From JALHST01 sp038316335 (GTDB lineage: Bacteria; Bacteroidota; Bacteroidia; Flavobacteriales; Flavobacteriaceae): a stretch of 11,997 bases of DNA. Positions 1 to 4,961 of this stretch are shown one piece after another. Each line of letters starts with the position of its first letter. The stretch's first letter is position 1. The stretch is from contig JBBQAM010000078.1 of the NCBI GenBank assembly GCA_038316335.1, positions 1 to 11,997 of the forward strand. Direction: 5' to 3'. The position numbers and the translations under genes were made by a program. The notes under the pieces were generated by a model. It saw only the letters and a program-made list of their open reading frames with translations, searched no databases and was not told the origin of the DNA.

Positions 1-9
1 ATAAGGGTC

Positions 10-17
10 TAGATTTG
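10..17 (+). promoter_or_regulatory. -7 promoter element in IS110 left end
   Basis: TAGATTTG is a perfect match to the Bacteroidota -7 consensus TAnnTTTG. It would start transcription near position 22-25, just ahead of the structured leader. No -33 element is visible upstream within the window. In IS110 relatives the upstream half of the promoter is known to be supplied by the right end when the element circularises. A TTG at 1327-1329 in the right end could play that part: joining the CT at 1346-1347 to the CT at 9-10 would give a 17-base spacer. That joining is inference. Confidence 0.45.
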
Positions 18-23
18 TAAATA

Positions 24-200
24 TAAGTGAAAGGGAATAAGAGTCAACCGATGGCTAGGTAATCTTTAAGATATATCGACCGATAGATATGACCTTGTTC
101 CTTTATATTTCTTGGAGTCAGAACAGAATGTAGGGAACCGAATCCGGTATCCAGAATATCCGACCAGGAGAAAAGACGTAGAGGGATATTTCACTTTATT
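24..200 (+). ncRNA. Candidate IS110 bridge RNA (seek RNA)
   Basis: Bridge RNAs of IS110 elements are encoded in the left non-coding end and carry a target-binding loop followed by a donor-binding loop. Two structured modules are visible here. Module one is closed by aggt/acct (57-60 with 92-95) and has an inner hairpin at about 71-90. Module two is closed by tcttgg/ccagga (110-115 with 164-169, one G-U) and has an apical hairpin at 144-162. Candidate guides are ccgatggct (48-56) and ccgatag (80-86), which together read the palindrome ccgatagCTatcgg, and acagaat (123-129), which equals the last seven bases before the CT core at the right end. A right donor guide is not convincingly found. Both ends of the RNA are approximate and the fold was made by eye. 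Confidence 0.5.
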
Positions 201-225
201 CTATTAACCAATTTAAATCGAACAA

Positions 226-1278
226 GTGGAAGGAATCTTAAAGGAAGTTGCAGGTATTGATGTAGCGCAAAAGGAATTAGTGGTGTCATTGGGCAGGATG
301 TTCCAGGATCTCGATATTGAGATCTTTGCGCACAAGGTTTTTGCGAACAGTGACAAGGGAATAAAGTCGCTGATCGGATGGGTGTCGTCCCGTTGTGGGG
401 GTACGGGCCGAGTGCGCTATGTGATGGAAGCTACCGGAGTGTACCACGAAAAGTTGGCCTATACGCTGGAAGCTATGGATATCGATGTGAGTGTCATATT
501 GCCCAATAAGATCAGCAACTATGCGAGGTCCCTTGAAATAAGGACCGTTACCGATAAAACGGCATCACAGGCCATTGCACAGTTCGGCCTGGAGCGTAAA
601 CTGGACAACTGGGTGCGGCCCAAGGATATCTATCGGGAACTGAAACAACTGACCAGGGAACGCGATCAGATCGTCCAGGAAAGGGCCATGGTAAAAAACC
701 AGGGGCATGCGGAAAGGTCGGAAGCCATGCCCAACCGGAAGAGCCTTGAACGGATCGAGGAGCGGATCAAGTTCCTAGGCCGACAGGAAAAAGAGATCAA
801 ACTCGAAATAGCTGCCCTACTGGCCAAGCAGCCGGAGATAAAGCAAAGGGTGAAAAATATATGTACCATACCCGGAGTGGGGGAACTGACCGCCGTAACC
901 GTCCTGGCGGAGACCAATGGGTTCGAGCTCATCAGAAATAAAAAGCAATTGACCGGTTATTCCGGCTTTGACGTAAAGGAAAAACAATCGGGAACATCCG
1001 TAAAGGGCAAGCCCCGAATATCGAAGAGAGGGAACAGGCACTTAAGGAAGTCGATGCACCTGCCTTCGTTGTCCTCCGTTAAGTATAATATTCCGCACAG
1101 GGACCTATATGTTAGGATCGTATCGAAGAGCGGGATCAAGATGAAAGCACTGATAGCCGTGCAGAGAAAATTGCTGGAACTTATTTTTGTGATAGACAAA
1201 AATCAAAGCCCCTATGAGAATGATTACCATCAAAAAAGGGCACGCCACACGAATGTAGAACATACCCTTACAGACTAG
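226..1278 (+). CDS. IS110 family transposase
   Basis: This is the recombinase of the insertion sequence. IS110 enzymes use a RuvC-like DEDD domain plus a catalytic serine and act with a bridge RNA. The GTG at 226 is the only credible start, because an in-frame TAA lies at 214-216. The N-terminal DEDD_Tnp_IS110-type domain holds D12 (GIDVAQ), E68 (VMEATG) and D110 (VTDKTAS). A charged, probably coiled-coil stretch spans about 136-205. The C-terminal Transposase_20-type domain has the helix-hairpin-helix motif IPGVGELTA (about 215-223) and the segment QSGTSVKG...RISKRGNRHLR, where S255 is the likely catalytic serine. The length of 350 residues is normal. One oddity is that the residue three after D110, usually the fourth acidic residue, is Ala113. 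The reading frame is otherwise intact. Confidence 0.95.
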   Translation: MEGILKEVAGIDVAQKELVVSLGRMFQDLDIEIFAHKVFANSDKGIKSLIGWVSSRCGGTGRVRYVMEATGVYHEKLAYTLEAMDIDVSVILPNKISNYARSLEIRTVTDKTASQAIAQFGLERKLDNWVRPKDIYRELKQLTRERDQIVQERAMVKNQGHAERSEAMPNRKSLERIEERIKFLGRQEKEIKLEIAALLAKQPEIKQRVKNICTIPGVGELTAVTVLAETNGFELIRNKKQLTGYSGFDVKEKQSGTSVKGKPRISKRGNRHLRKSMHLPSLSSVKYNIPHRDLYVRIVSKSGIKMKALIAVQRKLLELIFVIDKNQSPYENDYHQKRARHTNVEHTLTD

Positions 1279-1490
1279 CTCATAGCCGTCTTAACAACAA
1301 TATTAAAAAATAAACGATAAAATCTCTTGATAATTAACACAGAATCTATCGGGACCAAATTCCAACTTTTATTCTCTGAAGCCTTGTGCCTAGTAGGGAT
1401 AATTGTTCATTGATAATTGTTCATTGTTTATTGTTTATTGTTCACTGCCTACTGCCTACTGCCCACTGCTCACTGCTCACTGTTCACTGC
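1279..1490. other. Non-coding flank between IS110 transposase and kynU
   Basis: This gene-free stretch holds three things in order: the AT-rich right end of the IS110 element (to about 1347), half of a REP-like palindromic unit (1347-1364), and most of the heptad tandem repeat that begins at 1402. No convincing terminator or open reading frame was seen. Translations through the repeat are low-complexity artefacts. Confidence 0.7.
1347..1364. repeat. Half of REP-like palindromic unit abutting IS110
   Basis: The 18 bases tatcgggaccaaattcca are identical to 7932-7949. There they form the right arm of a palindrome plus the spacer leading to the next unit. Here the left arm (tcccgatag) is missing and replaced by the IS110 right end, as expected if the element inserted at the centre of the palindrome. 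Confidence 0.75.
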
Positions 1491-1506
1491 TCACTGTTCA
1501 CTGCTT
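1402..1506. repeat. Heptanucleotide tandem repeat, 15 units
   Basis: Fifteen consecutive 7-bp units can be read without a break, starting with attgttc and drifting to actgcct and actgctc (consensus A-Y-T-G-Y-Y-Y). The left six units are AT-rich and the right nine GC-richer, so the array itself is graded. On the minus strand the units read as GAACAGT or GAGCAGT, so stop codons occur in all three frames. The last units encode the C-terminus and stop of kynU. Such heptad arrays are a familiar intergenic feature in Flavobacteriia; their role is not known to me. Confidence 0.9.
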
Positions 1507-2765
1507 AAAATTCCTTGCTTCAAAATCTGACCAAAACGATACATATCTTCAAAAGAGCAATAAAAAGGAACCGGCGCCAAACGTATGACATTGGGTTCAC
1601 GCCAATCGGTGACTACGCCATTTTTCATCAGATAGTTAAAAAGTTCGCGTCCTTGACCATGCAAAAAAACCGAAAGTTGACAGCCACGTTCCGGTGGGGT
1701 AATTATTTCAAAAGTTCCCGTGACCTCCTTGTCGACTTCCCTTAAAATAAACTCAAGGTACGCGACGATTAGGTTCCGCTTTTTTATCAGTGCCTCCATG
1801 CCTACCTCCTCAAACATTTCCAAAGCGGCTAAATATGGGGCGAGTGAAAGTATGGGCGGGTTGCTCACCTGCCACGCATCGGCAGTTTCCATAGGATCAA
1901 AATCGGGCTGCATCATGAAACGGGTCTCCTTTTTGTTCCCCCACCACCCTTCGAATCTATGGATATCCTTTTTTCCGAGGTATTTTTGGTTCACAAAGAT
2001 GCCCGAAGCATTTCCTGGACCACTGTTCATGTATTTATAACTGCACCAGGCAGCAAAATCAACCTGCCAATCATGTAAATTCAAGGTGACATTCCCGACA
2101 GCATGTGCCAAATCCCATCCAACCATGGCACCCACCGATTTACCAGCTTTGGTAATAGCTTCCATATCAAATACTTGACCATTGTAATAGTTGACGCCTC
2201 CTAGAAATACCATGGCCAGTTCCTCTCCGATTTCTGCAATTTTGGAAAGCACATCCTCGGTGCGCCACACCTGCTCCCCCTCCCGTTTTTTGATCTCAAC
2301 GATTGCATCTTCGGGCCTTAGGCCATGAAATCGAACTTGACTTTGGAGCATATACTGATCAGATGGAAAGGCTTTTTCCTCACAAAGGATCTTATACCTT
2401 TTTTTGGTCGGGGTATAGAACGATACCAAAAGAAAATGTAGGTTTACGGTCAAGGTGTTCAACACAGAAACTTCGGCTTTCTTGGCCCCTACCACCTTTG
2501 CCAAAGGTGCGGCTAATAATTCGTGATAATCCCACCAAGGTTTTTTAGAATAAAAATGGCCTTCGACTGCCAATTCCTTCCAATCAGACATGACCTCATC
2601 AACGTATTTTTGAGTCCGCTTGGGTTGTAGGCCAAGCGAATTTCCGGTAAAATAAATGACTTGTTCCCCGTTTATTTTGGGGAAATGGAATTCTTTGCGA
2701 TATTTTTTTAGGTCATCGGCGGCATCCAATTCTTTCGCAAAGGCAAGGGTATTCAAAAATTGCAT
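1491..2765 (-). CDS. kynU: Kynureninase
   Basis: This PLP-dependent cytosolic hydrolase cleaves L-kynurenine (or 3-hydroxykynurenine) to anthranilate (or 3-hydroxyanthranilate) plus alanine, in tryptophan degradation or de novo NAD synthesis. At 424 residues it has the normal family length. Diagnostic segments are FTGNSLGL (39-46), FPSDQY (133-138), GWDLAHAVGN (216-225; D218 and H221 by the cofactor) and WCSYKYMNSGPG (240-251), with Lys244 as the Schiff-base lysine. FEGWWG follows at 271. The ATG at 2765 starts a typical N-terminus. The gene lies 65 bp downstream of the GNAT gene on the same strand. No other kynurenine-pathway gene is in the window. The final residues SSEQ and the stop codon lie inside the heptad repeat, so the native 3' end appears to have been replaced or extended by it. 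An intact, probably functional enzyme is likely. Confidence 0.96.
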   Translation of the reverse strand: MQFLNTLAFAKELDAADDLKKYRKEFHFPKINGEQVIYFTGNSLGLQPKRTQKYVDEVMSDWKELAVEGHFYSKKPWWDYHELLAAPLAKVVGAKKAEVSVLNTLTVNLHFLLVSFYTPTKKRYKILCEEKAFPSDQYMLQSQVRFHGLRPEDAIVEIKKREGEQVWRTEDVLSKIAEIGEELAMVFLGGVNYYNGQVFDMEAITKAGKSVGAMVGWDLAHAVGNVTLNLHDWQVDFAAWCSYKYMNSGPGNASGIFVNQKYLGKKDIHRFEGWWGNKKETRFMMQPDFDPMETADAWQVSNPPILSLAPYLAALEMFEEVGMEALIKKRNLIVAYLEFILREVDKEVTGTFEIITPPERGCQLSVFLHGQGRELFNYLMKNGVVTDWREPNVIRLAPVPFYCSFEDMYRFGQILKQGILSSEQ

Positions 2766-2830
2766 CGTGTAAATTTGTATAAAATTACAAGATCAAAGGG
2801 GATAAAACTATGCATATCGCACCGAAACGA

Positions 2831-3289
2831 TCAGGCCAATCGCATTTCAATCAGGTGCTTTTTAAATCCTATTTTTTCATACGCCTTGATGGCCGATACA
2901 TTGTCGTTGTATACCGTCAATCGAATTTCGTTCAACCCTTTTAAAGTCGCCCATTCTTTCAACGTAGCGATGATTCGACCATTAATTCCCAACCCACGAT
3001 ATGCTGGTATGGTATACATTAAACCCAAATGGGCATACGTCTTATGATCCAAATAATGTCGGGCATTTTTTTCCATTCCAATACCACATGCGACGATTTT
3101 ATGCCCTTCTAGTGCCACAAGAACTTCATTCTGCTCATCTAAAATCAAGGATTCAAGATCATAATACCATATGGGATCCTCGGCGATGGTCTTGTCAAAA
3201 GGCCGTTCCCATTCAATGACACCCTGTTCAAATTGTTGAAGTAACGGCAAGTCGCCCAAGTTCGCGCGTCGTATTGAAATGCTGTTCAT
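2831..3289 (-). CDS. GNAT family N-acetyltransferase
   Basis: This single-domain GNAT protein (152 residues) is predicted to transfer an acetyl group from acetyl-CoA to an unknown amine. The acetyl-CoA pyrophosphate-binding motif A is seen as IPAYRGLGING (94-104), fitting R-x-x-G but with Asn103 where Gly or Ala is usual. Motif B is LTVYNDNVSAIKAYEKIGF (124-142), the classic GNAT C-terminal part ending in 'YEKxGF'. The N-terminus SIRRANLGDLPLL is also typical. No signal peptide or membrane segment is present, so it is cytosolic. It starts 60 bp from the divergent O-methyltransferase gene and ends 65 bp before kynU. Co-transcription with kynU is possible but not proven. The substrate cannot be inferred. 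Confidence 0.9.
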   Translation of the reverse strand: MNSISIRRANLGDLPLLQQFEQGVIEWERPFDKTIAEDPIWYYDLESLILDEQNEVLVALEGHKIVACGIGMEKNARHYLDHKTYAHLGLMYTIPAYRGLGINGRIIATLKEWATLKGLNEIRLTVYNDNVSAIKAYEKIGFKKHLIEMRLA

Positions 3290-3349
3290 AGTGCTTTTTT
3301 TGTCGGTTTAAAATACTACATAATTCTATATTTTTACAAAAATTAAACG

Positions 3350-3991
3350 ATGCACTTTCTCTCGACCCAACTAGAGCACTATATTCAAGACCATTCCCAA
3401 GATGAACCCCATATTCTGCAAGAATTGACCCGGGAGACCCACTTGAAGGTGGTGCGCCCGAGGATGCTGACGGGCCATTTTCAAGGGAGGGTATTGAGCA
3501 TGCTATCTAAAATTATCAATCCACGTTACATTTTAGAAATCGGCACCTACACCGGGTACTCGGCACTCTGCCTGGCCGAAGGGATTCAAAAAGACGGGGA
3601 ACTTCACACCATAGACCGCAACGCGGAACTGGCCGCAATGCAACGGCGTTATTTTAACAACAGCGGTCAAGGTCACCAATTCATTCAATATACCGGGGAT
3701 GCCCTTGAAATCATACCCAGCATGAAGTTGATCTTTGATCTCGTCTTCATCGATGCGGAAAAAATCGAATATCCGGCGTATATCGAGGCCGTATTAAAAA
3801 AAACCAAGCCAGGCAGTATCATATTATCAGATAATGTCTTATGGTCCGGAAAAGTGATCGAGCCCCTAGACCCAAAGGATAAGGCCACAAAGGTGTTATT
3901 GGAATACAACAAAAAATTAAAGGAAGATCCTCGACTTGAAACCGTACTCTTGCCGATCCGGGATGGTCTTACCCTAAGTAGGGTGCTTTAA
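3350..3991 (+). CDS. Class I SAM-dependent O-methyltransferase (caffeoyl-CoA OMT-like)
   Basis: This is a predicted cytosolic methyltransferase of the metal-dependent O-methyltransferase (Methyltransf_3) family, 213 residues, the usual bacterial length. SAM-binding motif I is ILEIGTYTGYS (61-71). The acidic residue at the end of strand 2 lies in TIDRN (87-91). The metal ligands expected in the family are present as D135 (FIDAEK) and D161-N162 (LSDNVLW). The C-terminal LPIRDGLTLSRVL matches the family's closing strand. The start ATG follows an A/T-rich leader without a clear ribosome-binding site. The acceptor substrate (catechol-like in characterised relatives) is unknown here. The 3' end overlaps the convergent PAP2 gene by 23 bp, leaving no room for a private terminator. 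Confidence 0.93.
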   Translation: MHFLSTQLEHYIQDHSQDEPHILQELTRETHLKVVRPRMLTGHFQGRVLSMLSKIINPRYILEIGTYTGYSALCLAEGIQKDGELHTIDRNAELAAMQRRYFNNSGQGHQFIQYTGDALEIIPSMKLIFDLVFIDAEKIEYPAYIEAVLKKTKPGSIILSDNVLWSGKVIEPLDPKDKATKVLLEYNKKLKEDPRLETVLLPIRDGLTLSRVL

Positions 3992-4529
3992 ACCGACTGT
4001 ATAGGTAATAAAATAGCCACGCAAACAAAATGCCGATCATGGCACCTACCAGGACATCCAATGGATAATGAACTCCCAGGTAAATACGGCTATACGAGAG
4101 GAGTATGGCCCAGAGGATGATACCGTAAATCACCTTGACCTTTTGTCTGAGCAAGAATATGGAAAGCATGGCAATGGCAAAAGATGTTGCCGTATGGCCA
4201 GAAAAAAAACTATGATTAACAGGAATCGCCGGAAGTTTAATCGTCCGGTCCAAAGTCATTGCATTGAGAGGACGTACCCGCACGATCAATACCTTGGTTA
4301 ACAACATCGCCAAGGTAACCGCCAAGATCATCCCAACATAGGTAATCACCATCCAAACGGCCTTTGCTCGTGGATTCTTCCAAAAAAGTAGCCCTATCAG
4401 GACGATATAAAGGGGAATGCTGAAATAAAAGTTGGAGATACCAATCCAAAAAGGGTCCTGTTTTTCTGAACCGAGGCTGTAAAGAAATAAGAAGGTGTTT
4501 CGGTCCCACCGAAGCAATGCGTCGAGCAT
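3969..4529 (-). CDS. PAP2 superfamily membrane phosphatase
   Basis: This integral membrane lipid phosphatase of the PAP2 (type 2 phosphatidic acid phosphatase) superfamily has 186 residues and about five hydrophobic segments. All three signature motifs are intact: K79-x6-R86-P87 (KVLIVRVRP), SFFSGH (107-112, with H112 as the proton-handling histidine), and S147-R148-x5-H154-x3-D158 (SRIYLGVHYPLD), H154 being the nucleophile. Substrates in the family include undecaprenyl diphosphate, phosphatidate and phosphatidylglycerophosphate; the sequence does not decide between them. It begins 6 bp after the tatA stop codon, so the two are very probably one transcript. Its last seven codons and stop overlap the end of the opposing methyltransferase gene. 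Confidence 0.93.
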   Translation of the reverse strand: MLDALLRWDRNTFLFLYSLGSEKQDPFWIGISNFYFSIPLYIVLIGLLFWKNPRAKAVWMVITYVGMILAVTLAMLLTKVLIVRVRPLNAMTLDRTIKLPAIPVNHSFFSGHTATSFAIAMLSIFLLRQKVKVIYGIILWAILLSYSRIYLGVHYPLDVLVGAMIGILFAWLFYYLYSRFKAPYLG

Positions 4530-4535
4530 GTCACA

Positions 4536-4868
4536 TCAACTTCGCTTAATGGTTCCTGAGACGTCGTCAACACTTTTCTTCACCTGGTCGACGCCTTCCT
4601 TAAGCTCCTTCCCTACACTTGACTGAATATTGTGCTTTACCTCATCGAAATCCTTTTTGATATCGGTAATGAAACTGGTATCGATGCCCTTCTTATCGGC
4701 ACTCTTCTGGATTTCCTTTTTGATATCCTCAGTGGCATCCTTCAATTGACGCATGCCTTTACCAAGGCCCCTGGCGATATCCGGAATTTTATCCGCCCCG
4801 AAAACCATGACCACAATGAACATGATAAAGAATATTTCGGCGCCGCTGATGAATAAAAAATGGGTCAT
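4536..4868 (-). CDS. tatA: Sec-independent protein translocase TatA/E-type subunit
   Basis: This is a small component of the twin-arginine translocation pathway, which exports folded proteins across the inner membrane. From ATG 4868 it has 110 residues: a short N-terminal transmembrane helix (about 4-24), then the hinge FGADKIPDIARGLGKGMRQLK, which matches the TatA signature (FG..K.PE.a..LG), then a charged amphipathic and probably helical tail to the end. The frame continues upstream to a TTG (4880) and another ATG (4874). I prefer 4868 because a perfect -7 box (4878-4885) overlaps the upstream codons and the result has the family's usual very short N-terminus. It could act as combined TatA/TatB, since many Bacteroidota encode TatA-like proteins with TatC elsewhere. 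Confidence 0.92.
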   Translation of the reverse strand: MTHFLFISGAEIFFIMFIVVMVFGADKIPDIARGLGKGMRQLKDATEDIKKEIQKSADKKGIDTSFITDIKKDFDEVKHNIQSSVGKELKEGVDQVKKSVDDVSGTIKRS

Positions 4869-4877
4869 ATGCATACA

Positions 4878-4885
4878 CAAATATA
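4878..4885 (-). promoter_or_regulatory. -7 promoter element upstream of tatA-PAP2
   Basis: On the minus strand the sequence reads TATATTTG, a perfect TAnnTTTG box. No good -33 TTG is found at normal spacing. If used, transcription would begin within a few bases of the ATG at 4868, giving an almost leaderless mRNA, and this disfavours the upstream TTG and ATG starts. Confidence 0.4.
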
Positions 4886-4912
4886 ATGAAGTTTCGATCA
4901 GTTAAATAAAAA

Positions 4913-4937
4913 GTCCCAACGATATTATCGTTGGGAC
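4913..4937 (-). terminator. Rho-independent terminator of the M1 peptidase gene
   Basis: A perfect 11-bp inverted repeat (gtcccaacgat / atcgttgggac) has a 3-base loop. On the minus strand the stem is followed directly by a T-run (TTTTTATTT). It lies 24 bases past the M1 peptidase stop codon and upstream of tatA, so it insulates the envelope pair from the tatA-PAP2 unit. Confidence 0.9.
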
Positions 4938-4961
4938 CAAAATTGTAGGGAGGCTATCGGG

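Larger units (their letters stand above)
1..1347 (+). mobile_element. IS110-family insertion sequence (left boundary unresolved)
   Basis: The element consists of a non-coding left part of about 225 bases, one transposase gene (226-1278) and a short right non-coding part. The long spacer upstream rather than downstream of the transposase fits the IS110 group, not the IS1111 group. I place the right end at the dinucleotide CT at 1346-1347. Immediately after it the flank becomes a host repeat (18 bp, tatcgggaccaaattcca, at 1347-1364) that recurs at 7932-7949, and the seven bases before it (1339-1345, acagaat) recur inside the candidate bridge RNA (123-129). No terminal inverted repeats are seen, as expected for the family. 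The left end is either a CT at 9-10 or lies just outside the window. The bases at 1-8 do not resemble the other half of the target palindrome, so this stays open. Confidence 0.72.

Noticed and set aside
9..10. Firm left boundary of the IS110 element at this CT
   Set aside because: The promoter spacing fits, but the bases 1-8 do not resemble the left arm of the target palindrome and no right donor guide pairs with ctagat, so it is kept only as a possibility.
703..732. Inverted repeat gggcatg/catgccc inside the transposase gene
   Set aside because: The encoded peptide KNQGHAERSEA resembles the normal KNQxHAE segment of IS110 transposases, so no inserted palindromic element is needed to explain it.
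1402..1506. CRISPR array
   Set aside because: The units are 7 bp with no spacers; it is a simple degenerate tandem repeat.
1403..1588. Plus-strand reading frame across the heptad repeat
   Set aside because: Its translation is a low-complexity product of the repeat (alternating CSL/AYC-like residues) and it runs antisense into kynU; no sign of a real gene.
3299..3336. Promoter TTTG ... TATTTTTA for the O-methyltransferase gene
   Set aside because: The spacing (26 bases) is too long and the -7 box lacks its final G; not strong enough to list.
4869..4880. TTG (4880) or ATG (4874) as the tatA start
   Set aside because: They overlap a perfect -7 promoter box and lengthen the N-terminus beyond the usual TatA form; ATG 4868 is more likely, though 4874 is not excluded.
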